NCBI GenBank assembly: GCA_003118195.1
Contig: BEXV01000249.1
Span: 79,183-118,562 of the forward strand
Direction: 5' to 3'
DNA: 39,380 nt
Source of the DNA: Hemicentrotus pulcherrimus
Taxonomy: Eukaryota; Echinodermata; Echinoidea; Camarodonta; Strongylocentrotidae
The position numbers and the translations under genes are program-made. The notes under the pieces are model-generated. The model ran no database searches, was not told the origin of the DNA, and saw nothing but the letters and a program-made list of their open reading frames with translations. This document shows, piece after piece, positions 22,601 through 29,057 of this stretch; position 1 is the first letter of the stretch, and each line of letters opens with the position of its first letter.

Positions 22601-23370
22601 ATGAAATATGATAGATCATATTTAGTAAATAACCGATGCCACGGCAAGTGCCTTTTAGGTATCTTATATTGATTACAGTAACTTTGATATGTTTAATTGT
22701 TCATCAAGTATAATTTACACGGTCGTTTCATGCCCTTACCAAAAGCTTTCTGTGACATAAAATTATTGTAAACGAGGAATTCATTGCAATTGTGTTTTCT
22801 ACTATTAAAACGTCTATCACTAAACCTTAACGAGAAAATATTTCTTCCTCGTTTGGGTTTATTAGCCCCATCATCACCCCATTGATGCAATTGTTTTCAT
22901 TAAGAAATATGAGAGTTCTAAAGAGGCTTATTATACCTGGTTTGACCCTTCTCCCACTAATTTATGAGGCTTAACCCATGCAAATGCATGTCAGTCTGTA
23001 ATAAAATGATTCACCAAAATCAAACAAGTTGTGAAATAAAAAATAAAAAATATGTTTCTTTGTTATTTATTGTTCATCTTGTAACATAATTGTTGTATGT
23101 TCTGTATGGAATAAAAGGTTACCATTTTGCACTCGACACATCGTTGGGATAAAATCTGAGTTAGTCCGTAAGCTTTAAAGTCAGTATTATTTTGATTTCA
23201 TTTTTATTCCAACAGAAAACCCGGCAGAGCTCAGCCCTGCCCCGAAGTCGCTTCCTGTTTCAACTGGTCGAGCCTCTTGCAGAATGGCGCCCTCTTGTTC
23301 GTTGACGATGATCGCATTTGCTGTTTTCTGCATAACAAATATGGAGATTTGGCAGAACGAGAAAACATAG
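4513..23370 (+). CDS. Gene 1: secreted/surface IgSF protein, 3 Ig + 1 FN3, 12 coding exons, with two in-frame stops
   Basis: Spliced model of 12 coding exons: 4513-4621, 7081-7215, 8131-8283, 9038-9256, 16215-16397, 17330-17464, 18099-18243, 18879-19003, 20313-20461, 21014-21215, 22194-22232 and 23216-23370. Together they give 583 codons including the final stop. Order: signal peptide (about 1-22), Cys-rich segment (37-81), Ig1 (about 90-205), Ig2 (about 220-311), Ig3 (312-401), FN3 (402-518), stalk, hydrophobic C-terminus (about 555-572). Every junction is GT-AG and the phases agree across all joins. Such proteins usually act as adhesion molecules or receptors at the cell surface; the ligand cannot be read from sequence. 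Codons 290 (TGA) and 345 (TAA) are in-frame stops and codon 335 turns an Ig cysteine into Gly, so this may be a decaying copy of gene 2's family. No orthologue is recognised. The gene structure is well supported; coding status is uncertain. Confidence 0.8.
4622..7080 (+). other. Gene 1 intron 1
   Basis: Contains ATG/ATT/AAC-type triplet arrays (5035-5280), one undetermined base at 5834, a tRNA-derived SINE (6241-6440), a (GGA)n run at about 6770-6795, and CTT and ATT arrays up to 7060. Open frames here come from simple sequence. Confidence 0.7.
6250..6440 (+). mobile_element. tRNA-derived SINE relic
   Basis: A tRNA-like head carries an A-box-like tagtcaggtgg (6264-6274) and a B-box-like ttggtttaatcc (about 6306-6317). 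It is followed by a body with caagcaaggcattttacc and cttctcttcacccgggg, typical of invertebrate tRNA-SINEs. It lies in the sense orientation in intron 1. Confidence 0.6.
7081..7215 (+). CDS. Gene 1 exon 2: symmetrical 45-codon cysteine-rich segment
   Basis: The exon follows acceptor ctcttttcag and ends at donor gtaaga, phase 1 at both sides. It encodes 45 residues with four cysteines (residues 1, 13, 21 and 38), including GSTVFPCANRY and GAWMRRNC. The G-x-x-V-x-x-C then W order resembles the front half of an Ig fold, but no matching second half follows before Ig1. It could be a small disulfide-bonded module or a relic half domain. No named family is recognised. Confidence 0.65.
7246..7546. 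mobile_element. MITE with 'GTTTCACAAAGATC' terminal inverted repeats
   Basis: The left end ggggttgtttcacaaagatc and the right end, reverse-complemented, agree over about 30 bases including aagt(c/t)gaactta. There is no coding capacity in the 300 bp. It lies 31 bases after the donor of exon 2. Partial relatives occur at 11335-11392 and 19756-19800. Confidence 0.75.
7549..7708. mobile_element. Second palindromic MITE-like element
   Basis: The left part ggccccaatctaagagttga and the right part caatcacaactcttgataag with cgggaccc form an imperfect inverted repeat around a core rich in atcgcaa and gcgattg. It sits two bases after the previous element. Confidence 0.55.
7709..8130 (+). other. Remainder of gene 1 intron 2
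   Basis: AT-rich intron. An open frame enters exon 3 from 8016 but has no coding features before the acceptor at 8130. Confidence 0.6.
8131..8283 (+). CDS. Gene 1 exon 3: first half of Ig1
   Basis: The acceptor is ccttttccag and the donor gtaact, phase 1 in and out. It holds the B and C strands of an Ig domain: GENVVLRCRVN with the first conserved cysteine, then ILKWTKRD with the core tryptophan. Sequons NRS and NHT suggest N-glycosylation. The open frame upstream of 8131 is intronic. Confidence 0.8.
8284..9037 (+). other. Gene 1 intron 3
   Basis: No gene is seen before the MITE that fills its 3' end at 8861-9005. Confidence 0.6.
8861..9005. mobile_element. MITE with 'CCCGTTTCACAAA' ends, 32 bp before an exon
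   Basis: The left end ccccgtttcacaaaacttgt and the right end ggctttgtgcaacgggtccc are inverted copies. The core has gattggttatcagcaga. It ends about 32 bases upstream of exon 4, so it may supply part of the branch-point region. Confidence 0.65.
9038..9256 (+). CDS. Gene 1 exon 4: second half of Ig1
   Basis: The acceptor is cccttccag and the donor gtgagt. The exon encodes strands D to G, with AELRIFKL and the classic D-x-G-x-Y-x-C motif as DAGVYRC, then the G strand QIYRITVR. Its length and the DAGVYRC motif suggest a V- or I-set fold. Sequons NFS and NQS are present. The final codon is split and joins exon 5 to give a tyrosine, producing the common VRYPA linker. Confidence 0.85.
11119..11232 (-). 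mobile_element. Partial copy of the 'GCCGATCGCC' MITE
   Basis: The 28 bases around acaagccgatcgcctgtctg (in 11181-11217) are identical to the ends of the full element at 29650-29832. The neighbouring sequence (gcaatcataattataaac and so on) matches that element's core in reverse orientation. One end is missing. Confidence 0.75.
11335..11392. mobile_element. Fragment of the 'TTTCACAAAG' MITE
   Basis: Holds gttaagtccaacttaaagtc and ctttgtgaaacactctccc, matching the right end of the element at 7246-7546. Confidence 0.5.
13766..13912. repeat. (CA)n-rich array
   Basis: Interrupted CA repeats inside the composite. They create Cys/Val-rich false open frames on the minus strand. Matching TG arrays lie at 14066-14135 and 15198-15245. 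Confidence 0.9.
14160..14780 (+). pseudogene. Decayed LINE (non-LTR retrotransposon) C-terminal fragment
   Basis: One frame (14164-14436) encodes KKDNWSLVDVKEYDILM through SRPRKVTLVNIQ. The next frame (up to 14647) encodes FGFVVDNLCSFCKQKIETYL, then HLFWECVHVPILW. C-x2-C ... ET-x2-HLF-x2-C ... LW is the zinc-binding module found after reverse transcriptase in many LINEs. The two parts are out of frame, with a loss or frameshift near 14405-14420. A following segment has LLEFREEERISQ. No reverse transcriptase or endonuclease domain remains. Confidence 0.7.
15826..16213. repeat. CT-rich tracts before exon 5
   Basis: Polypyrimidine stretches at 15826-15905 and 16031-16210 run up to the acceptor of exon 5. 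They act as an unusually long pyrimidine tract and account for the Ser/Leu-rich open frame 15985-16245. Confidence 0.85.
16215..16397 (+). CDS. Gene 1 exon 5: first half of Ig2
   Basis: The acceptor is ctcttcgcag after a long CT-rich tract. The exon encodes YPAKVRG, then NITMTCIADGFPTP with the first Ig2 cysteine and VLWRLHD with the core tryptophan. The frame stays open to 16457. The chosen donor gtaatg at 16398 is the one that gives phase 1 and joins exon 6 in the Ig frame, but it is not a strong site, so the 3' edge is the least certain boundary of gene 1. Confidence 0.72.
16398..17329 (+). other. Gene 1 intron 5
   Basis: No accepted gene. A frame open from about 17083 to 17429 follows a possible acceptor (gtcgtccag), but its product lacks Ig features and the frame conflicts with exon 6. 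Confidence 0.55.
17330..17464 (+). CDS. Gene 1 exon 6: second half of Ig2, TGA at the conserved cysteine
   Basis: The acceptor is cctatctag and the donor gtgagt, phase 1 both sides. The Ig frame reads DGSLYLPQITRNYSGTYT, then TGA, then AARNILN and VELVVQ. The TGA at 17398-17400 sits exactly where gene 2 has TGT in SGQYVCDAEN. The rest of the domain is well kept. Translation would stop after 289 residues unless the codon is an error, polymorphic or recoded. Confidence 0.78.
17465..18098 (+). other. Gene 1 intron 6
   Basis: AT-rich, with a CT-rich stretch at about 17935-18015. No exon is recognised. Confidence 0.6.
18099..18243 (+). CDS. Gene 1 exon 7: first half of Ig3, Cys lost and TAA stop
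   Basis: The acceptor is attcgatatag (weak tract) and the donor gtaaga, in phase 1 and out phase 2. It encodes YPPQSDQSYV, GRYVLLQGSFTGLPIPT, a TAA stop (18197-18199), then HWLKNGRPLS. The expected cysteine is Gly (GGC, 18167-18169). The gene 2 counterpart (35772-35928) reads YLLLQCNVN then FYWMKD, so both changes are private to gene 1. Confidence 0.78.
18244..18878 (+). other. Gene 1 intron 7
   Basis: Splits Ig3. No repeat family or exon is recognised. The 88-codon minus frame (18441-18707) shows no domain. Confidence 0.55.
18879..19003 (+). CDS. Gene 1 exon 8: second half of Ig3
   Basis: The acceptor is ttctttggtcag and the donor gtaggt, phase 2 in and phase 1 out. It encodes GRKLVIVGLEP, HYANYTCVATNVLG and the G strand SASITFDV. 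The second Ig3 cysteine is intact and followed by the usual A-x-N, typical of an I-set domain. NYT is a sequon. The gene 2 match is LVIISLDP...YGNYTCVAYN. Confidence 0.85.
19462..19700. other. Assembly gap (239 Ns) in intron 8
   Basis: Undetermined bases directly after a G run (19445-19461). The right flank (19756-19800) is the right end of the TTTCACAAAG MITE, so the missing DNA probably holds the rest of that element. Nothing coding is expected to be lost, since exons 8 and 9 join in phase. Confidence 0.9.
19756..19800. mobile_element. Right end of the 'TTTCACAAAG' MITE beside the gap
   Basis: tagagataagttcaacttag and acttttgtgaaacaccccc match the right terminus of the element at 7246-7546. 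Confidence 0.65.
19925..20262 (-). mobile_element. tRNA-derived SINE relic in intron 8
   Basis: On the minus strand a Ser/Leu-tRNA-like head (20256-20191) reads gtcgtggtcgagtg, aaggcgcttgactggaaatg and aaagtcccgacacggc. It continues through a body with ggtgttaaatgggtacccgg to a tail with tatagcgc and ATT repeats near 19925. The head shows A- and B-box remnants; it is not a functional tRNA. Confidence 0.65.
20313..20461 (+). CDS. Gene 1 exon 9: first half of FN3
   Basis: The acceptor is ctgtttatcag and the donor gtttgt, phase 1 in and phase 0 out. It encodes GRPYPPTIL, the FN3 B-strand motif SFELSWSPG with its tryptophan, and the C strand TSYNLLYRRVEIK. Gene 2 matches with LRWTPGANL and YDIYYRKTWIE, split by an intron at the same point. 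Confidence 0.83.
20462..21013 (+). other. Gene 1 intron 9
   Basis: Splits FN3. G-rich patch at 20674-20705; nothing else recognised. Confidence 0.6.
21014..21215 (+). CDS. Gene 1 exon 10: second half of FN3 with an extra Cys pair
   Basis: The acceptor is attgccacag and the donor gtaggt, phase 0 in and phase 1 out. It encodes YYLTELKENSTYETAV and then CPLNAYGKGECANF. The NSTYE stretch is the FN3 E-F region. The two cysteines ten residues apart flank the F-G turn and recur in gene 2 as CPRNMYGTGDCADF, so they probably form a family-specific disulfide. Confidence 0.85.
21216..22193 (+). other. Gene 1 intron 10
   Basis: Begins with a SINE-type tail (aaagcgctttacaagac and accccggccttcag, about 21225-21370). 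A near-perfect 23-base inverted repeat follows at 21910-21932 and 22041-22063. The 92-codon frame at 21392-21670 shows no domain. Confidence 0.6.
21910..22063. repeat. Inverted repeat (23-base arms) in intron 10
   Basis: agagccatctatacacaaag plus ttt at 21910-21932 pairs with 22041-22063 at 22 of 23 positions, loop 108 bases. Next to the left arm a smaller hairpin (gatggcgctg / cagagccatc) overlaps it. It may be a tiny MITE. Confidence 0.65.
22194..22232 (+). CDS. Gene 1 exon 11: short stalk exon
   Basis: A 39-base exon, phase 1 both ends, with acceptor tcttattttacag and donor gtgagt. It encodes EDMIVSPTIIEEM. The gene 2 counterpart (30111-30164) begins EDIVTTIPPEA, so this is a conserved linker between FN3 and the C-terminal exon. 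Confidence 0.7.
22233..23215 (+). other. Gene 1 intron 11
   Basis: AT-rich intron with short ATT repeats near 22565. No exon or mobile element is recognised. Confidence 0.6.
23216..23370 (+). CDS. Gene 1 exon 12: terminal exon, hydrophobic C-terminus
   Basis: The acceptor is ttccaacag and the stop is TAG at 23368-23370. It encodes a Ser/Pro-rich stalk, then RMAPSCSLTMIAFAVFC, and ends NMEIWQNEKT. Gene 2 has MAPSLVLALSASFVSL at the same place. This may be a GPI-anchor signal or a single membrane span. The ten mostly polar residues after the hydrophobic stretch are atypical of a GPI signal in gene 1, while the gene 2 end fits better. Confidence 0.75.
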
Positions 23371-23522
23371 GATATTATATAACTAAATTTACTGAAAACA
23401 TCGCAGAAATTGATATCTTATACTGATGTGGACTTATTTTCTATGAAATTACATGTTGTAAATACGAAGTGGTATCTTGTTTATTAGGCAGCTTAATGAG
23501 CTAATTGTTCAACAACGTTGTA

Positions 23523-23528
23523 AATAAA
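23523..23528 (+). terminator. Gene 1 polyadenylation signal
   Basis: A canonical AATAAA lies about 150 bases after the TAG of exon 12. A cluster of further AATAAA-like words follows at about 23645-23661. Cleavage is expected 10-30 bases after the one used. Confidence 0.6.
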
Positions 23529-24269
23529 AATAACTGTCTACGTTAACCCAGCATTCAAAAGTACTGAACTAGTAGAAAGTTGGTAGGAGATGGAGACAAC
23601 TTGCTGACATTTTTTTTTTTTGTCGGAGACATGGGCACTATCTGAATAAATAGATAAATAAAGGGGATCAAAACGTCATGAATCTTTTTAAAGTTCTTCA
23701 CAGAGGCTATTAAGTGTGACAGTAAATATATACATCGCTCGTGCATCACCGGTGAGTTTTTACAGGCTAGTGAAACCCCAACATGTGGTAATTTTGTGTT
23801 TCTCCATGCTAACAACCTAAAGAAGCTGATGTGTTTAACACGACGTTTGAGAGCTTTCGTCCGCCGTTCAATTACAGAGACACTGTAGTTTCAAGAATAC
23901 CAAGACCCTGCCAACAGAGGGCTCTTTATTTCAGACTCCATTTCCTAACAGTTAATTTTTGACACTGGGAGTGGAGTGTTTACTTTCACAAATAACGTGT
24001 GTATAGCATCAACACTCCTTCTATGGGAGCGATTGATTCATAATGATGTCTTGAGAATTTTCTTAATCTTGATTATTAATTTTGGTTTATCATGTGCGAT
24101 TTTCTAGCCCATAGCCAACCCCTTCGTATCGATTTTTATCATAAAAGGAACTGGGTATACAAACATACTCAGAAAGCAATTGTATTCAGCTAAGCAAGCT
24201 ATCAGTTGAACCATCCGCCTGACTATGTAATAAAGATTTGATAATGATAACAGTCGCATCTTAATTCTA

Positions 24270-24447
24270 CGTTTGCCTAAGTGCTTTACATCGTTTTCAA
24301 TTGCTAGTTGAACATGATAGTGCATACGCAGTATTCCGGCCAGGCGCCATTTTACAAACGCACACATGCCAAGGACATTTTTGCCGTAGCGGGATTCGGA
24401 CCATACGATCCACAGTCCGGTATCGTATACACTCGACCACGAAAGCT
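24270..24447 (-). mobile_element. tRNA-derived SINE relic, intergenic
   Basis: The minus-strand head (24447-24383) reads cgtggtcgagtgtatacgat, accggactgtgg and the B-box-like ggtccgaatcccgctacggc. The far end carries gcatacgcagtattc and a tail near cctaagtgctttacatcg. It is related to the copy at 19925-20262. Confidence 0.6.
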
Positions 24448-26084
24448 ATACAATACTACAATATTCCTATAGTGTCATTATATTGTAATACTGTAGAATA
24501 TAATTGCTGATGTAAGATAAATCCACCCATGCAGGACATTGCATGTCTGATTCGTTGGTATGTCTTATTGAAATTTTCATGATATTCCTTCCTATTTTGA
24601 TGGCTTGTGAGCACCTGAAATCGTTGGATAGTACTGGAAACTGTTGCACGCATTTTCATGAAAAAACGTGAGATAGTCTCAGTGAATGAATCACACGTGG
24701 CCGTGCGTGACCAATCATTTGATTAGGATCTAGGAGTGAGTTGTTTTATATCAAATAATCAGCACTTCATCTTCATTCAAATGTAGGTACACGAAGGTAG
24801 ATGAAATCGACAACCAGGAATTGTATTATAATCGATTGTAGTGGTTGGGTGGTAAATGGCGGGGTAAGCAACTCGATTTTCTTTAATTATATTCCCAAAA
24901 ATTAGAGATTATTGTGGTACATGATTTAAATCATTGACTTTACGACGTTATGCAAATATGATTATTTGCATTATGTGTAACACGACAGCAACGCCTTTCC
25001 CAAAAAAGTAACCTAAGGCAATTTAAGTGGCCACTTATACGTCCCCTATTGAATTGTGGAAACATGACAATGACGTATATAATCGTAATTTGATTTCAAT
25101 GGAAAACACAATATAAAATTGGGATTGCCCTTGATTTGATTTTTCAAAAAAAGTTGAGATCGTGTAAATGAAGATGAATTATAAGAGCATGCAGTAAATT
25201 ATTTTGTTATTAGGAGGTACTGTACATATTTTATGTTCCTGTACATTCTTTGTCTACCAAATTGTTGACGCAGTTAAATAATATATATCAAACTTGATAT
25301 GTATATCAATGCAATATTAACACCATGTTTTTAATAAAGATTATAAAGAAATTGATAAAGATTTTTGCGTCAGATTCTTTCATATACATGTAAACAGGTA
25401 GAGAGTTTTTTTTCGCATATTCAAATCTTATTTCTAAGATTTGAAATAATTGAACACTTAGTGCACTGAACAGTTTTATTAAAAAGGAGAAGGCATATTC
25501 AATTGCGGTAAAGAGAGAAATATGAATTTGTTAAATATTTCTTTTAATAGTTTCAGTTTGCAAACATGTGTAAACCAAAATTACCCAAGCTAACATCTGC
25601 CTACCTACTTTATATGAACGAAGATACTTAGTGTTTGTGTTTTTTCCAGACCATGTTGGATATTTTGACGTGAATGAATATAGCTAAATTTGTAAATATC
25701 TTGGAATGACTATGAACACATGAGAGAAAAGAGTGTGATATTTAAAATCTGTAACTGCATGTATATAAATATATTGTTAAATACCCAACTTTTACGAAGT
25801 TGTAAAATAATTGTCATATTCCTCATGGACTTCTCGTATATATGACGACACTAAAGACGCAATAATTAAAACTGTACATCAAATTATCAGGTATGATTTT
25901 AATATACCAAGAATATAACAAAAACAACGCATTTCACAAAATATCGTGAATAATATTTTGATTAATCTATTTTGCTAGCAATGAAGTGAAAATTGATATA
26001 ATATTTTAGATTACAATATTCGTCCTATGAGTAGTATTACAGGTAAAGAGATGAGCCAGCTGAAATGACAAATCTAACAACATC

Positions 26085-26340
26085 TTTTCCTCTTCTCCAT
26101 CTCATCATTATCATCTTATTCTTTATCCTTTTTCGTCTTTTAATTTTTTCTTCATCTTCTTTAACTTCTTATTATTCTTCGCCACTGTCTTCTTTTTCTT
26201 CCTCTTCTTCTTTATCGTCTTCTTCTTGTTATTCTCATTTTCCTTCCCCTCTTCTCCTTCTTCTTCTCCCCCTCCTCCTCCTACTTCTTCTTTTTCATCA
26301 TCTTCTCCTTCTTCTTCTTCGTCGTCTTCTCCTCCTTATG
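26085..26340. repeat. CTT/CTC-rich microsatellite
   Basis: Interrupted pyrimidine triplets that produce the Ser/Leu-rich false open frame at 26065-26352. Confidence 0.9.
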
Positions 26341-28901
26341 GCTCTTTGGTAGGCCTAAACTCTACACATATCTAATTATCCTACAGGGATAACATAAACG
26401 GAGAGCAGATAACAACATATAAAAGGAATGATTTGCAATATATTGTCTGCCTTTCCTGTTTGACAATCGAAAATGAAAAACCAAATCGAGAGTGATGAAT
26501 ACATAACTCCTATAACATTTGTGTTTCAATAAAGATAATGGGCTGAGGCGATCCTATTTGCTCATGGGCCAAGGTTTTGACAAGAGATATTTAAGCTAAG
26601 GGTGAAATTGAGTTGCAGGTTAAATTTAGGATTATTCTGACATGCGATTTGAAAAAAAAAGTATGATCAAAGTTTCAATAGTTACCTACCGACTAAACAA
26701 AACTTTGAAGTTGCTTCTATTTGTTTGCAATTATACACCGGGTGCTTTAAATTCAATTACTCGTCTTAGAATATATTATGAAGATATGAATAACCAAGCT
26801 TAGTTAGTAAAATTACATGACTAGCTATTGGTAGATTACACAAAGTGTTAAAAGAAAAACGATCAGGGCCATTTATACCAAATCGCTTTTACCTAAGAAC
26901 TCCTTTTCTGTCGATTTGGTTACAAATTATCACGAATACCATTATGAAAAGGAACTTATTACAATCAAAACAATGTCAATTGGCAATTATCTCTTTCCTT
27001 GATGAATAAGGTATATAGTGTATACGCCGAACACAAGTTTCTCAAAACTAGCAGTTCTGTCATATCTAAAAGTATAAACTACGCTTTCCTGGTTTAAAGG
27101 CCTAATTGAACGCGAATAATCGCACCTGGCACAAAACGTGACAAATGCGATGCATTTGCACATTTTCGTCAAAAAAAAATCCTTAAAAAAAATCTGTACT
27201 ATATTATAATAAGTGCATATTGGCAATAGGATATTCTTTGGAACCATGCTTCTAGGCAAATACATGATTCTAGCTTTGCTTTAATCATACTATTTGACAT
27301 CACATATAGTTAAATACAAAGACGTACAAATACATATGTGAAATAGCTTTTAACATCACGGTTTAGGCTAAAGCTTTGATTGCGAATATATACATGTCTT
27401 GACATTTTGCAAACTACAATCACAGGTGCATATTTGTAAAGCATTCATATTTACATATCTCATTAACGTAGCAAAAAAGATACTTTTCCGCATCTCCATT
27501 TTCATTTTAGTAGAAAATAAAGCGTACGGAAATATCATATGTACAAGGAGCGTGTAGTGATCAATGAAAAACCATCTATGCAACAAAGTTCTGATCATAT
27601 ACCAGTCACGTTTTTACCTTTAATCAATAACATTTCTTTCATGCTTTCCTATAATATAATTTGCAACTTCGGATGAACCGACTTTCTCATGCAAAACTTT
27701 CCAAATGTAAAAAAAGAACGAAAAATGTTATACACACTATTAAACGCACGCACATAACCGCCAGCACACACTTGTATCCGTTTATTTATTTAGGCCTTTG
27801 TCCATGATATTTTGTTAGAAATTTGCAAATAAGTACAGTCTGTATATTAATACGACATTTGATATGCGATTTTCGTGTCTAGAATCGAGTTTTACTCTAA
27901 TTCCTTATGTAGAGGTACTTAGAAAGTGTAATACGCTAATCAGCGTAAATTTATCTAAAATCAAATTGTTAAATATTGTTGAAATTATTGATAAGGTTAA
28001 AAAAAAACGCTCCCTCAAAGTCTATTACAAATTGTCTATTGCGCTTTGATTTAATCGGTGTCCCGTTCCCTCTTCTCCTAGATCATTGTTTCAAATGTTG
28101 TTATTTGTATTGTTAAATAACTCTCATTTAATTAGTTCTAAGAATTACTACATAATAGTTTTACATGCGTGATGCCTGTGTAAGCTAGCGATTGGCACAG
28201 ACATTTCTATAAGGCATCATCAACAATCATTTACATCTATTAAAAGACAAGTATTACTCTAAGACATAGCTCTCCTTGTATTATTTTGTCAGAAGGTGAG
28301 TTCTATTTGTAACTTCGGACCCGTTTTTCCCTCTATGTCTGCTCTCTCTGGCAATCATCGGTATAAACAGAACAGTCTCTTGCAGCAGAATATTGCAATA
28401 TTTGCACTTCCAGCTATAGGCGGGTTATCTTTCGCACTTATGTTTTAATTCATCAGATCGAAAAGTCACAAAGCTGTCGGAGAGAAACTCTCGAAGTTGT
28501 TTCTTCAAAATCCCAGCTTTTTTCTCCTCAAACGGTTCTTAAAGATGGGGTTGAGTTCTGGTCGTGAGATAAAATTATGAAAGAAACTTCTGGAAACAAT
28601 TTGGAATGATTTATTTTTTTAGTACACAGAATCGATGTATAAGTAATGAAATCATCAAAATAACAGGAAATGGACTCAATCTTACTGACAATTACATGTA
28701 CTGTGCACAGAAACATGTGTATGGGACTACACATAAGCGGCATGAAACATTTCAGCTTTTTCTTGTCATCTTTTGAGTAAGAGGGCAATTGAAGTGCAAT
28801 CTTTTTCATTGGAAAATTTCTTCTATGAAATTTTTCCAAACTCATATAAAAAGAACGAGCCCATGAATATTTTTCACTCTTTACCGGAACTCAACCTCCT
28901 C

Positions 28902-28907
28902 TTTATT
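28902..28907 (-). terminator. Gene 2 polyadenylation signal
   Basis: AATAAA on the minus strand (TTTATT on plus) lies only about 25 bases after the gene 2 stop codon, implying a very short 3'UTR. A later site downstream remains possible. Confidence 0.6.
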
Positions 28908-28932
28908 ACAGTTGAGGGAAGGTCACACTTTC

Positions 28933-29057
28933 CTAATGATAGCACAGGCGCAATGAGACGAAGGAAGCGCTTAGAGCTAGGACCAATGAGGGCGCCATTA
29001 CATTTGCTCTTGATCGCCATTGGTCAGCTTTGGCCGTCCATAACCCGGATTTACCAT
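28933..29057 (-). CDS. Gene 2: terminal exon, hydrophobic C-terminus
   Basis: The acceptor is cttgtcacag and the stop TAG at 28933-28935. It encodes DGKSGLWTAKADQW, then MAPSLVLALSASFVSL and RLCYH at the end. A hydrophobic stretch running almost to the C-terminus is what a GPI-attachment signal looks like; a membrane span is the alternative. MAPS is shared with gene 1. Confidence 0.8.

Larger units (their letters stand above)
23530..28900. other. Intergenic DNA between the two convergent 3' ends
   Basis: No gene is recognised on either strand. It holds a tRNA-SINE relic (24270-24447), CTT/CTC-type arrays (26085-26340) and long AT-rich stretches. Open frames here are short and mostly low complexity. 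Confidence 0.6.

Noticed and set aside
26065..26352. 95-codon open frame rich in Ser, Leu and Phe
   Set aside because: Pyrimidine-triplet microsatellite, not a gene.
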